Shown: positions 6,902 through 14,515, counted from the stretch's first letter. The stretch: DNA of 64,000 nucleotides from an uncultured Marinobacter sp. (GCF_947488835.1 NZ_CANLBK010000004.1:1-64000); one strand, 5' to 3'. Numbers and translations are program-made. Notes: a model not told the origin generated them from the sequence alone.

Positions 6902-7755
6902 AGTACGCGCTGATGGATCAGTTTCGTCAGTGGTATACCGTGCGGCTTATGTGCAGGGTGATGCAGGTCTCAGCCAGTGGCTATTATCGCTGGAAGCAGC
7001 GCCCTACAAGCTTAAAGGATCAACGAAGGGCGGAGATAGAGTCAGCCATCATGGAAACGTATGCCTGCTTCAAAGCGCGCTACGGAGCCCCTCGTATTGC
7101 CAGAGAATTAACCGAAACCGGCGTTCCTTGTTCGGTCAATTACGTGGCCAGGATCATGCGGGAGAAGTCTATTCGCGCTCGCAATGGCAAGGCATTTAAA
7201 TACAGCCGTTCGTCAGAGGCAATGAACAATGTTGCCGATAACTTGCTGTGGCGTCAGTTTGCCGCTGAGCGTCCAAACCAGAAATGGACCACCGACATCA
7301 CCTATATCTGGGTCAACGATCGATGGCTGTATCTGGCGACGGTGATGGATTTGTTCTCGCGGCAAATCGTTGGTTGGTCATTGGATACGAGCATGACGGA
7401 GCAGCTGATTACAGATGCCCTGAGCATGGCCTATGGACGCCGCGAGGTGGTTCCCGGTTTGATTGTGCATTCGGACCGAGGTGTTCAATACCGTTCAACG
7501 GGCTATCAGGATTATCTGCGCTCTTGGAACTGTGTGCCCAGCATGAGTCGGAAGGGAAATTGTTGGGATAATGCCCCCATGGAATCGTTCTTCAGCCGGC
7601 TCAAGGTTGAGTTGATCTACGCCGAGTGTTTCGATTCGATCAGGGCAGCCAAATCGGCTATCTTCGAGTACATCGAAGTGTTTTATAACCGGAAGAGAAG
7701 ACACTCCGCCTTGGGCTATGTCAGCCCGGTGGAATATGAGCGCAGATGCGCATAA
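6898..7755 (+). CDS. IS3-family transposase OrfB (DDE catalytic subunit)
   Basis: A 285-residue integrase-like subunit. It has the N-terminal HTH_21-like segment (SASGYYRWKQRP, then YGAPRIARELTETG), followed by the rve catalytic core: first Asp in WTTDITYIWV, second in HSDRGVQY, and the Glu in DNAPMESFFSRLK. The family ending YNRKRRHSALGYVSP is intact. It overlaps the orfA stop by 4 bases with a GTG. No disruption is seen, so the element may still be active. Confidence 0.95.
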   Translation: MKYALMDQFRQWYTVRLMCRVMQVSASGYYRWKQRPTSLKDQRRAEIESAIMETYACFKARYGAPRIARELTETGVPCSVNYVARIMREKSIRARNGKAFKYSRSSEAMNNVADNLLWRQFAAERPNQKWTTDITYIWVNDRWLYLATVMDLFSRQIVGWSLDTSMTEQLITDALSMAYGRREVVPGLIVHSDRGVQYRSTGYQDYLRSWNCVPSMSRKGNCWDNAPMESFFSRLKVELIYAECFDSIRAAKSAIFEYIEVFYNRKRRHSALGYVSPVEYERRCA

Positions 7756-7804
7756 CCGAGTGTCTACTTTTCGTGGGTAACACCAGCTTTCCTATGGAGG
7801 TACC

Positions 7805-8191
7805 GTGAGGTTTATATTTTTCTTACTGATTGTTCCTAGTCTATGTTTTGCTGACGACTACGTTTGGAAAGACGAATGTGATCGTGATCAACGAAGCATG
7901 AACAACTGCACGGGCGAGATGCTGGAGTTTTATGAAGACCAGCTTGATCATTTGTATTCGATTCAAATGAATCACCTTCAAACGGAAAGCAGGAAAATGC
8001 TGTTCAAAGAAGCGCAACTAGCGTGGAAAAGCTTCCGGGATAAAGACTGTTTGTATTCAGTGGGAAAGCGAGAAAATTCGGGCTCGATCTGGCCCGCTGC
8101 ACGAAATGCTTGTCTTGCAGAGCGAACAAAGTCGAGGGTTGAGCAATTGGAGGCGTATGTGGCCTGCAGAGACAATGGTTGTCCATACTGA
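7805..8191 (+). CDS. LprI-like secreted protein (cassette gene)
   Basis: A 128-residue protein with a signal peptide (MRFIFFLLIVPSLCFA, cleavage after Ala16). The mature part resembles the lysozyme-inhibitor LprI N-terminal domain (DUF1311): paired Cys, a helical stretch LEFYEDQLDHLYSIQMNHLQ, then EAQLAWKSFRDKDCLYSVG and CLAERTKSRVEQLEAY. Such proteins are periplasmic and some inhibit lysozyme; that role is only a possibility here. Start is GTG at 7805 with GGAGG 4 bases ahead. It lies directly after the IS3 element, which has cut it off from the cassette's own 5' end. Confidence 0.8.
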   Translation: MRFIFFLLIVPSLCFADDYVWKDECDRDQRSMNNCTGEMLEFYEDQLDHLYSIQMNHLQTESRKMLFKEAQLAWKSFRDKDCLYSVGKRENSGSIWPAARNACLAERTKSRVEQLEAYVACRDNGCPY

Positions 8192-8198
8192 GCCTAAC
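8192..8198 (+). repeat. attC site 14, left fragment
   Basis: The inner core gcctaac follows the stop of the LprI-like gene at once. The rest of this attC lies at 9787-9836, on the far side of the IS110/IS1111 element. Joining the two gives a 57-base site close to attC site 3. Confidence 0.75.
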
Positions 8199-8660
8199 AC
8201 ATATAAGCCTTCTCTGAATCAATAGGCAATAGTCATTTTTTTGGCCGCGCTAGCGGCCAATCTAAATCCATGAGCGAGAACGCCTGCTTCGCTAGTCTCG
8301 TCGAGCTGTCAGGCACTTACAGCAAACACATATAGGGGCTCTCTTAGGTGGCTTCAGGCCACTGCCTGATCGGTCGTTCCATCAGTGGGTCAGGGGCACC
8401 AGACATTCATCGGTTAACCGGTCACTGGCGCTATTCAAGCGTCGGACTGCGTAGCTCCAGTTAGGTTCAGGCTCAGGACCGGTGTAAGCGCACTGGCTCA
8501 TGGTATTAAAGCACGCCCACGGACTGGCTAATCAAGTCGCTCTGGCTTCGACATCGGTGACAGAAAACTGCTTTGGCATCGAGTGCCAGTCAGGGGACTC
8601 GCGGTCTTCACAGTCATCCTCTCTGATCCAGTTAGACATCATGCTCAGCCCGTGGCGTGA
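8199..8660 (-). ncRNA. Putative seek/bridge RNA region of the IS1111-type element
   Basis: About 460 bases without a credible reading frame lie between the transposase stop and the IS end. In IS1111-type elements the guide RNA that pairs with target and donor DNA is encoded downstream of the transposase, which is this interval. A perfect hairpin ttggccgc-gcta-gcggccaa-like stem lies at about 8241-8260. Exact RNA ends and guide loops cannot be assigned from sequence reading alone. Confidence 0.5.
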
Positions 8661-9704
8661 CTAACCTTTCAGGAATCGTTGTTCATCGAATACCCTCTTG
8701 TCTTTGAGCATGAAGTAAGCCGCCCGCCCCAGTTTGTGGGCCAGCGCAGAAAGAGCTTTGGGTTTGTTCATGCGCTTCTGAAGTTTTTCGACATAGCGTT
8801 TGGCTTTATCGTTGTTGCGGATAAATAGAACCGCCGCTTCGGAGAAGGCCCACTTCAGATGGGCATTGCCAATTTTGTTGCCCTGAGTGCCATAGACCTT
8901 GCCAGCAGATTCCGCTTTGCACTTCACCAGGCGAGCGTAGGAGGCAAATTTCTGAACGGATTCGAAGCGTTGAATATCGCCGACTTCGTAAAGAATCGTC
9001 AGCGCGAGAATGCGGCCCACACCTGGAATGGTTTTCAGCACAGTAAGCGAGGCGGGGTCGTGTTGTTTGGCTTGCTGTTCCAGGTGCCATTCGAGTTTTT
9101 TGAGCTCGTGCTGATAGCTGTCGACGATAGCGAGATCCAGATCGACGTTCCGTTGAACGTCCGGATCGCTAAAAGCCGAGGCGAGCTGTAACCGACCGCC
9201 GGGGTTGTTGAGGTTGGCCTTGCTGGGCGGCAAGTTGTACTGACTCACGGTATTGACGACGTGGGCCTTGAGCATGGCGCCATGCTGGACGATGCGGGTG
9301 CGACGTCGCAACAAGTCACGTGTGGCACGCATCTTCTTGGGATAGACATAGGCCATAGGGAAATTACCACCACGCATGAGCATCGCAATCTTGAAAGAGT
9401 CGATGCGGTCATTCTTGGATTTGCCGCCATGAATGGCCTTCATGTAAAGCGCATGACCCAAGATAAAGTGGATGCCGTGTTCTTCACACAGATCCGAGAT
9501 CCAGTACCAGCAGTGCATGCATTCAACGCCCACCACAAGGTCATCGTGAAAGGGTTCAAGCAGTGCCAGTAGCGGTTCCGGTCGGGCTTTGATTTCTTTG
9601 TGCAACAACACCTCGCCTTGTTGGTCGAGAATGCAGACATACAGGCTGCGAGCGTGCAGGTCGATTCCACAATAATGACGGTGAGTGCTATGGTAAAAGT
9701 TCAT
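8661..9704 (-). CDS. IS110/IS1111-family transposase
   Basis: A 347-residue transposase. The N-terminal DEDD RuvC-like domain shows YCGIDLHARSLYVCILD (first Asp), VGVECMHCWYWI (Glu) and KNDRIDSFKIAML (Asp pair). The C-terminal Transposase_20 domain has LKTIPGVGRILALTILYEVGD and FASYARLVKC, followed by GNAHLKWAFSEAA. Length and motifs are complete. The gene runs opposite to the cassettes. The ATG lies about 80 bases from the right IS end. Confidence 0.95.
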   Translation of the reverse strand: MNFYHSTHRHYCGIDLHARSLYVCILDQQGEVLLHKEIKARPEPLLALLEPFHDDLVVGVECMHCWYWISDLCEEHGIHFILGHALYMKAIHGGKSKNDRIDSFKIAMLMRGGNFPMAYVYPKKMRATRDLLRRRTRIVQHGAMLKAHVVNTVSQYNLPPSKANLNNPGGRLQLASAFSDPDVQRNVDLDLAIVDSYQHELKKLEWHLEQQAKQHDPASLTVLKTIPGVGRILALTILYEVGDIQRFESVQKFASYARLVKCKAESAGKVYGTQGNKIGNAHLKWAFSEAAVLFIRNNDKAKRYVEKLQKRMNKPKALSALAHKLGRAAYFMLKDKRVFDEQRFLKG

Positions 9705-9786
9705 GAGTCTTCTCCCTTGTAGTGCTTGGTCGCCTTCCAGCTTAGCGGGTAACCGCCGGGCTGGGGAGAAGGCTCAATCAGTATCA

Positions 9787-9836
9787 AAACGCGTAAGGCG
9801 GACGCGTGAGACGCGCCGCTTCGCTCGGCGTTATGA
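9787..9836 (+). repeat. attC site 14, right fragment
   Basis: Palindrome ggcggacgcg/cgcgccgc and outer core gttatga at 9830-9836, nearly identical to the right part of attC site 3 (1338-1380). It is separated from its inner core by the IS110/IS1111 element. Confidence 0.82.
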
Positions 9837-9864
9837 GTATCCACACTCGTGAAGGGAGTCATCA

Positions 9865-10245
9865 GTGTTTGACGTAAAAACAACTCAGCATGTTCTGGCG
9901 GTCAGGGATCTTGAGGCGACCGAGGGGTACTTTCTCGACAAGCTTCGGTTCTCCGTCCGGTTCCGCGTGGACGGCTGGTCGTTCTTGAGTCTCGGCAGCT
10001 TTCATATCATGTTGGGGCATTGTCCGGATGAGCTTTCGGCACGTGATACGCATGACCACTCGTACTTCGCGTATGTGAACTGCGTGGGCATTGACGACCT
10101 CTATCGCGACTATCAGCAATCCGGCGCCGAGATTTTTCAGGCAATATCGGTTAAACCCTGGGGCTTACGTGAGTTTGGTGTAGCAACACCAGAGGGTCAT
10201 CGAATCATGTTCGGAGAAGAGATTGAGCCATCAGGGAACTCATAA
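9865..10245 (+). CDS. VOC / glyoxalase-bleomycin-resistance-like protein (cassette gene)
   Basis: A 126-residue vicinal-oxygen-chelate protein. It has two beta-alpha-beta-beta-beta halves: first QHVLAVRDLEATEGYFLDKL with FLSLGSFHIMLGHCP, second YFAYVNCVGIDDLYRDYQQS with WGLREFGVATPEGHRIMFGE. The ending (FGVATPEGHRIMFGEE) has the Glu typical of the metal or dimer site of the family. Members include fosfomycin, bleomycin and glyoxalase enzymes as well as many unassigned proteins, so resistance should not be assumed. Start is GTG 9865 with GAAGGGA ahead. Confidence 0.85.
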   Translation: MFDVKTTQHVLAVRDLEATEGYFLDKLRFSVRFRVDGWSFLSLGSFHIMLGHCPDELSARDTHDHSYFAYVNCVGIDDLYRDYQQSGAEIFQAISVKPWGLREFGVATPEGHRIMFGEEIEPSGNS

Positions 10246-10329
10246 CCAGACGGTCAACCGGACACCAAAAGCGTACCGCTTTTGGTTCCCTTCGCTGGCG
10301 CTCCGGCGCCGGTTACCTAAGCGTTAGCA
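10240..10329 (+). repeat. attC site 15
   Basis: Inner core tcataac, outer core gttagca at 10323-10329. The inside (accgcttttggttcccttcg, then gctccggcgccgg) is closely related to the last, decayed attC at 15691-15758. Confidence 0.88.
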
Positions 10330-10352
10330 CCACAATACAGGAGTCTAGAAAC

Positions 10353-10844
10353 TTGAGAAAAGTATTAATGAGTGCATGCCTCTTAGGGAAAAGGGTTCGA
10401 TACGATGGTGGGAGCCTTTCGGTGAATGACCAGCTTATAGAGAGGTGGATATCTGAAGGCCGAATTGTTTCAGTTTGTCCCGAAGTTGAGGCTGGAATGA
10501 GTATCCCTAGGAAACCTGCAGAGATTTCCAAAGGAAGCGGGAGCAATGTATTAGACGGCGAAGCTGATGTTGTTGAAAATGGCGGGAATATTGTTACCGA
10601 CGATTTTATTGCAGGTGCTTCAATAGCCCTAGAATTGTGCAAAAAGTTCAGCATTGAAATAGCTATACTGGCTGAATCTAGTCCTTCTTGCGGAAGTTCA
10701 TTTGTCTATGACGGTAGCTTTTCGAGTAATCGAATTCCCGGCATGGGTGTTACAGCAGCGTTGCTACGCCGACATGGTATTCAAGTTTTTAGCCAACATG
10801 AAATAGCAGATGCTAACAAGGCCATCCACGCGACAAGCGCGTGA
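10353..10844 (+). CDS. DUF523 / TudS-like desulfidase (cassette gene)
   Basis: A 163-residue protein of the DUF523 family, whose characterised member TudS removes sulfur from thiouracil using an iron-sulfur cluster held by three cysteines. All three are here: Cys9 (SACLLGKRVRYDG), Cys42 (SVCPEVEAGM) and Cys113 (SSPSCGSSFVYDG). The frame begins with TTG at 10353 preceded by AGGAG 9 bases upstream. The last ten or so codons are part of the following attC. The function as a thio-base desulfidase is inferred from the family. Confidence 0.87.
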   Translation: MRKVLMSACLLGKRVRYDGGSLSVNDQLIERWISEGRIVSVCPEVEAGMSIPRKPAEISKGSGSNVLDGEADVVENGGNIVTDDFIAGASIALELCKKFSIEIAILAESSPSCGSSFVYDGSFSSNRIPGMGVTAALLRRHGIQVFSQHEIADANKAIHATSA

Positions 10845-10858
10845 TGGCGGCGTTATGT
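10811..10858 (+). repeat. attC site 16 (48 bases, overlapping a gene end)
   Basis: Inner core tgctaac at 10811-10817, outer core gttatgt at 10852-10858, arms gccatccacgcg / cgcgtgatggc. It is the shortest site in the array and lies largely inside the end of the DUF523 gene. Confidence 0.88.
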
Positions 10859-10948
10859 GGTGCCAACCGCGCTATGATCGCGGATTTTGAACAATATTTA
10901 ATTACGGGTAGCCAGGAAGCTGCCCCTAAATAGAAAGGAACTCTGACC

Positions 10949-12814
10949 ATGAGCAATTTGATTGCCGCCTGCGTCGGCGATATGCACGCTTGCCCGATCA
11001 AAGGGCACGGATCTTCCCCCATTATTCCAAACGGCTCAAGCATCCTTGTTGAAGGTAAGCCCATTGCCCGGGTAGGCGATGTCACCGGTTGCGGTGCGGT
11101 TATTACTCAAGGCTATCCGCTGGCGTTGGCTGATGGTATGCCGGTGGCGTATCTTGGCAGTCCCACCAGCCATGGCGGCTCTATTGTTAGCAGTAATTCA
11201 CGGGTGCTTTTGGGTGTCGCCACCAACACCGCTCCGGTTGTGGATTTTGCCATGGCGGGTGCGCTCGATGACAAAGGCCAGCTTACCCCTACCGCCAAGG
11301 AGCTGCTCGATAAAGACCCGCAGGAATTTCTGCGCAAAGCTGCGCAGAAAGGCGCATTGATTGACGAAGGCATTTCGGACGAATCACCAGATGATTCGTC
11401 CGAAAAAGAGGATCGTCCCATAGTCCGGGTTGAAGCCGGCATCTTTTTCGATGGCACAGGCAATAACCGCGACAATACCCAAACGTATCAGCAGCAGATG
11501 GACGAGTGTCTGACGGCTAATGCAGCCGGAGCCATCTCGAAAGAAGAATGCAGCAGTGAACTGTCGCAGATTATGGGTGGTAGCTACCTCAATGCCGAAA
11601 CCAATGTGTCCAAGCTTGAGAACCTGTATCAGAGAACAGGTGGTCAAGGCGAAAATGGCGAGACCATAGTGAGGCTTTCAACCTATGTGCCTGGTGTCGG
11701 TACAAAATCTGGTGATCCCGATGACGGTCCGAGCATGGGGCTTGGCCTTGGGGAGCAAGGCATATTGAAAAAAATCGAGGATGGCAGTAATGATTTCGCT
11801 TTCCGATTAAGCCGTACCGTCACCGAACCCATCGACGAACTAGTCCTCGACGTGTTTGGATTCAGCCGTGGAGCAGCAACCGCTCAGCATTTCGTTAGCC
11901 GGGAGATTTATGACACCACCGGCTCTTTACATGGCGAGTATAAAGGTAGATTGGTTAAGGCCTTCGAGCGGGAGGGAATTCCCTGGCCGAACAAGGTTAC
12001 GGTCCGTTTTCTAGGGCTATTTGACACCGTTGCTGCGGTTGCCGACCTGGATAACCTTGATTTCTCTGCCCACGATGCCGATACGGGGCGCATCAACGTT
12101 AACGTACAGCCGGAGCATGTCGAGCGAACCGTGCAATTTGTTGCCCGGGATGAACGCCGACACAACTTTTCGCTGAACAGCCTGCGAAATGAATCCGGAA
12201 ACTTACCCGAACATTTCAGTGAATGGATGTTGCCGGGTGCTCATTCTGATATTGGCGGTGGTTACCCGGATCGTTTTCAGGAGCGTATCGAAGTTCGCTC
12301 GCCCCTCGTGGTAAAAGGAAAGGATCGCCGTAATCCCGAAGCGAGTTTTGAGTTCTCTCGCATGCTGCAGGAGCGCGCACTGATTAAAAACGAGGGCTGG
12401 ATTGGGCCACTGAATCCGCCGGCCACGCTGGAGATAGAACAAGAGCGCCAACGTGGTTTGTCCGGGGGAGACGTCACGCTTCGTCTGTGGCTGGATCGAG
12501 AAGTCCGGGGCGAATATTCCCGCATCCCGCTTTACCTGATGCACAAGTTGGCGGTTGATGCAGGTGTACCTTTCGATGTAATTGATCCTGAAGACTCGTC
12601 ACTTTCTCTTCCAGATGAGTTAATAACCGTCGCAAGAAACCTCGCCGCCCACGTATGGCATGGCAGCGAATTGCTGATGACCCCAGAATCCAGGGCGATG
12701 CTGAAGCAACGCTATATTCACCATTCCGATCATTACCTGAGACTTGGGCCGCTATATCCTTTCCAGCCGGCCAAATATGGTCGACGTGTTGTCCATCCAA
12801 ACAAGACCAAGTGA
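10949..12814 (+). CDS. PAAR-DUF2235 type VI secretion effector (Tle1-like phospholipase)
   Basis: A 621-residue two-part protein. Residues ~1-95 are a PAAR domain (repeated Gly-rich strands with the CPIKGHG, GCGAVITQG and SPTSHGG motifs), which caps the VgrG spike of the type VI secretion system. From ~155 on it is DUF2235, an alpha/beta hydrolase: FFDGTGNNRDN, then GFSRG with Ser306, FDTV with Asp359 and GAHSDIGGG with His432, a plausible catalytic triad. DUF2235 proteins include the Tle1 phospholipases injected into rival cells. A lipoprotein gene follows 6 bases later as likely immunity partner. The ATG has AAAGGA ahead. No other T6SS gene is in the window. Confidence 0.9.
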   Translation: MSNLIAACVGDMHACPIKGHGSSPIIPNGSSILVEGKPIARVGDVTGCGAVITQGYPLALADGMPVAYLGSPTSHGGSIVSSNSRVLLGVATNTAPVVDFAMAGALDDKGQLTPTAKELLDKDPQEFLRKAAQKGALIDEGISDESPDDSSEKEDRPIVRVEAGIFFDGTGNNRDNTQTYQQQMDECLTANAAGAISKEECSSELSQIMGGSYLNAETNVSKLENLYQRTGGQGENGETIVRLSTYVPGVGTKSGDPDDGPSMGLGLGEQGILKKIEDGSNDFAFRLSRTVTEPIDELVLDVFGFSRGAATAQHFVSREIYDTTGSLHGEYKGRLVKAFEREGIPWPNKVTVRFLGLFDTVAAVADLDNLDFSAHDADTGRINVNVQPEHVERTVQFVARDERRHNFSLNSLRNESGNLPEHFSEWMLPGAHSDIGGGYPDRFQERIEVRSPLVVKGKDRRNPEASFEFSRMLQERALIKNEGWIGPLNPPATLEIEQERQRGLSGGDVTLRLWLDREVRGEYSRIPLYLMHKLAVDAGVPFDVIDPEDSSLSLPDELITVARNLAAHVWHGSELLMTPESRAMLKQRYIHHSDHYLRLGPLYPFQPAKYGRRVVHPNKTK

Positions 12815-12820
12815 GCCGCC

Positions 12821-13444
12821 ATGAAGATGCAAAGCCTTGTACTCACTGTATGCCTACTTATGCTGTCAGGGTGCTCGGAGCAGACAGCCTCCGAAGGATC
12901 AAAGCCAGGTCCCAACTCGACTTATCGGAGTATCGGTGTTGTGGCACCCAGGCATTACGATGTCTGGGTGGACAAGTTTTATATTGAGTCCTTGTCAGAG
13001 GATATAGGTTGGCGTCGTCCATTTGGGATTGTCTCTTGTTGCTGGAAAAGCGCTCCGTTGTCCGGCGCTGAATGGCAAACCACCCCTGAACTGTTCCTGA
13101 TACGTTGGTTCTCATTCGCAGAGCAGCAGTCCTACGAGGCTGTGATCAAGCTGGAAAATCCAGACGAGATTGTAGAGAAAATGAAAGAGCCCGCACCGTT
13201 TGAAAGCTTTGGTGAGATTGCTGTTCGGCCTCGGGACACGCTTGTGCTGGGGTTGGCACCCGGCGGTACTGTGGTGCTCTGGATCATGAATCGTGGGGAA
13301 AATGCCATTGAGGTTGGGCGATATCAGGCAAAACCTTATGATCATAAAAAAGAAGGAGAGAGCTATACTCGCCGAACGGAAAGTTACCTCGAAAGAGAGG
13401 GAAACTTTCTGCAACAAAATGGAATACGGTACGAAGGTTGGTGA
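12821..13444 (+). CDS. Lipoprotein, probable immunity protein (DUF2931-like)
   Basis: A 207-residue lipoprotein: signal peptide of 17 residues ending in the lipobox LSGC with Cys18. The mature part resembles DUF2931 proteins: YDVWVDKFYIESL, then WQTTPELFLIRWFSFAEQQSYEAVI and the segment RPRDTLVLGLAPGGTVVLWI. The gene starts 6 bases after the PAAR-hydrolase gene and lies in the same cassette, so the two are co-transcribed. Phospholipase effectors that act from the periplasm are neutralised by periplasmic or membrane-anchored lipoproteins, so the immunity role is the natural inference. An alternative is an accessory lipoprotein without immunity function. Confidence 0.82.
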   Translation: MKMQSLVLTVCLLMLSGCSEQTASEGSKPGPNSTYRSIGVVAPRHYDVWVDKFYIESLSEDIGWRRPFGIVSCCWKSAPLSGAEWQTTPELFLIRWFSFAEQQSYEAVIKLENPDEIVEKMKEPAPFESFGEIAVRPRDTLVLGLAPGGTVVLWIMNRGENAIEVGRYQAKPYDHKKEGESYTRRTESYLEREGNFLQQNGIRYEGW

Positions 13445-13471
13445 GTTCCTCAGACCAACGAGGCAGGCACC

Positions 13472-13549
13472 ACATAACCATGCCATGCACCGGATGCCAA
13501 ACCCTCCGCTTCGCTACGGTTTTGTCACCGGTGATAGCGGGCGTTATGC
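13472..13549 (+). repeat. attC site 17
   Basis: Inner core acataac at 13472-13478, outer core gttatgc at 13543-13549, with ccggatgcca / ggtgatagcggg arms. It closes the effector-immunity cassette, which spans about 10853-13543 and is by far the largest in the array. Confidence 0.87.
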
Positions 13550-13561
13550 AGGGCGTTCGTC

Positions 13562-13589
13562 TTGACGCACGTACGTAAAGGCGTACAAT
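13562..13589 (+). promoter_or_regulatory. Sigma-70 type promoter of the YefM-YoeB cassette
   Basis: TTGACG at 13562-13567 and TACAAT at 13584-13589 are separated by 16 bases, ending about 32 bases before the antitoxin ATG. The repeated cgtac motifs (acgtacgt and gcgtac) within it could be the operator for autorepression, as YefM-type antitoxins repress their own promoter. Confidence 0.65.
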
Positions 13590-13621
13590 CGGTTAAAAGT
13601 TAAACACGCAAGAGGTGCGTC

Positions 13622-13864
13622 ATGACCGGAATCACAGCAACTGAGGCGCGCAGCAACCTTTATCGATTGATCGACGAAACTGCCGAGTCCCACCAACCAA
13701 TCATCATCATGGGTAAACGAAACAGGGCCGTCTTGGTGTCCGAAGAAGATTGGTCTGCAATTCAGGAAACACTGTACCTATTGTCGGTACCGGGCATGCG
13801 GGAGTCTATTCGTGAGGGGATGGATACCCCCGTGGATGAATGCGATGAGGAGCTGGACTGGTGA
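13622..13864 (+). CDS. Type II antitoxin, Phd/YefM family
   Basis: An 80-residue antitoxin. The N-terminal part (TATEARSNLYRLIDETAESHQPIIIMGKRNRAVLVS) is the YefM/Phd DNA-binding fold, followed by EEDWSAIQETLYLLSVPG and an acidic tail (DECDEELDW) that would wrap around the toxin. It overlaps the toxin gene by 4 bases, as usual for such operons. AGAGGTG lies 5 bases before the ATG. Together with the toxin it forms one cassette with its own promoter. Confidence 0.93.
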   Translation: MTGITATEARSNLYRLIDETAESHQPIIIMGKRNRAVLVSEEDWSAIQETLYLLSVPGMRESIREGMDTPVDECDEELDW

Positions 13865-14124
13865 CATGGAAGTTGGTCTATACAAAGCAAGCCCAGAAAG
13901 ATGCAAAGAAGTTGGCCTCCAGCGGCCTCAAGCCACAAGCCCAGGGACTATTAGCGCTGATAGCGGAAGACCCATACCGTAAGCCGCCTCCATTTGAGAA
14001 GCTCATTGGTGATCTTGCGGGGGCCTATTCACGCCGCATCAATATTCAGCATCGTCTGGTCTACCAAGTGCTCGATGACGAGCGAGTGGTGAAAGTTCTC
14101 AGGCTCTGGAGCTACTACGAGTAA
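13861..14124 (+). CDS. Type II toxin, YoeB/Txe family
   Basis: An 87-residue ribosome-dependent mRNA interferase. Typical pattern: WKLVYTKQAQKDAKKL, then DPYRKPPPFEKLIGDLAGAYSRRIN, QHRLVYQVL and the C-terminal LRLWSYYE. Glu46-like, Arg and terminal Tyr residues of the YoeB active site region are present. It starts with GTG inside the end of the antitoxin gene. YoeB toxins cleave mRNA at the ribosomal A site; in integrons such cassettes are thought to stabilise the array. Confidence 0.93.
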   Translation: MTWKLVYTKQAQKDAKKLASSGLKPQAQGLLALIAEDPYRKPPPFEKLIGDLAGAYSRRINIQHRLVYQVLDDERVVKVLRLWSYYE

Positions 14125-14125
14125 T

Positions 14126-14203
14126 GCATAACCAACCGCTGTTGCCGGACAATTTTTCCACCGCTTTGCGGCTGCAAAATTGCCGCCAAGCTTCGCGTTA
14201 AAT
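14126..14203 (+). repeat. attC site 18
   Basis: Inner core gcataac right after the toxin stop, outer core gttaaat at 14197-14203, arms caatttttccaccg / cggctgcaaaattg. The stop codon of the reverse-strand ccdB overlaps the outer core. Confidence 0.88.
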
Positions 14204-14515
14204 ACCAGTGATTGCAAGATCCAGAGCTCCAACAATCTGGTCCCTGAAGTGCGATAGGGAGCCAATTGGATTTTTCAGCTGTTTTTCAGGCACTGAAGAA
14301 ATTTGAGGTGTCAGCAACAGCAGTTCCTGGTCCGCAACGGTTATTTCTGGTGTGAGGCCTCGCATGGCTTGGCCGCCGAATGCCGAACGCTTGCCCAGTG
14401 GAATAACGGTACGAGTTACGAGACCTTTCAGAAGAGGGCTTTGAACATCCACTAAGTACGCATAATACGTCTCACTGATTTTGCTCGGGTTTTGGTAAAC
14501 GTCGAACTGAGCCAT
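14198..14515 (-). CDS. ccdB: CcdB-type toxin (inverted cassette)
   Basis: A 105-residue CcdB toxin, a DNA gyrase poison. It has the family pattern MAQFDVYQNPS, YAYLVDVQSPLL, TRTVIPLGKRSAF, the segment LTPEITVADQELLLLTPQ and the C-terminal helix DLAITGI ending in Ile, where the gyrase-binding residues lie. The longer frame upstream is not needed: the ATG at 14515 overlaps the stop of ccdA by one base. The gene runs against the direction of all other cassette genes, so it must use its own promoter. Confidence 0.92.
   Translation of the reverse strand: MAQFDVYQNPSKISETYYAYLVDVQSPLLKGLVTRTVIPLGKRSAFGGQAMRGLTPEITVADQELLLLTPQISSVPEKQLKNPIGSLSHFRDQIVGALDLAITGI

Larger units (their letters stand above)
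6532..7781 (+). mobile_element. IS3-family insertion sequence
   Basis: An element of about 1.25 kb with terminal inverted repeats of 22 bases at 6532-6553 and 7760-7781 (20 of 22 positions match; both begin gttaccca). It holds overlapping orfA and orfB in different frames, as in the IS3 family. It is inserted between the outer core of attC 13 and the ribosome site of the LprI-like gene, so it separates that gene from upstream transcription. The 8-base sequence agctttcc occurs on both sides (6522-6529 and 7785-7792). Confidence 0.92.
8199..9786 (-). mobile_element. IS110/IS1111-family insertion sequence in an attC site
   Basis: About 1.58 kb. The subterminal inverted repeat agccttctc occurs at 8206-8214 and, inverted, at 9766-9774, a few bases inside each end as known for IS1111-type elements. 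The left end follows the attC inner core; the right end is somewhere between about 9777 and 9786. There is no obvious target duplication, typical for this family. An attC-targeting subgroup of IS1111 elements is known, and this location fits it. One transposase gene points leftward, followed by a long non-coding stretch. Confidence 0.85.

Noticed and set aside
9865..10245. Antibiotic resistance gene (bleomycin or fosfomycin)
   Set aside because: The VOC fold is clear but residues that would identify a specific resistance enzyme are not, so only the superfamily is reported.
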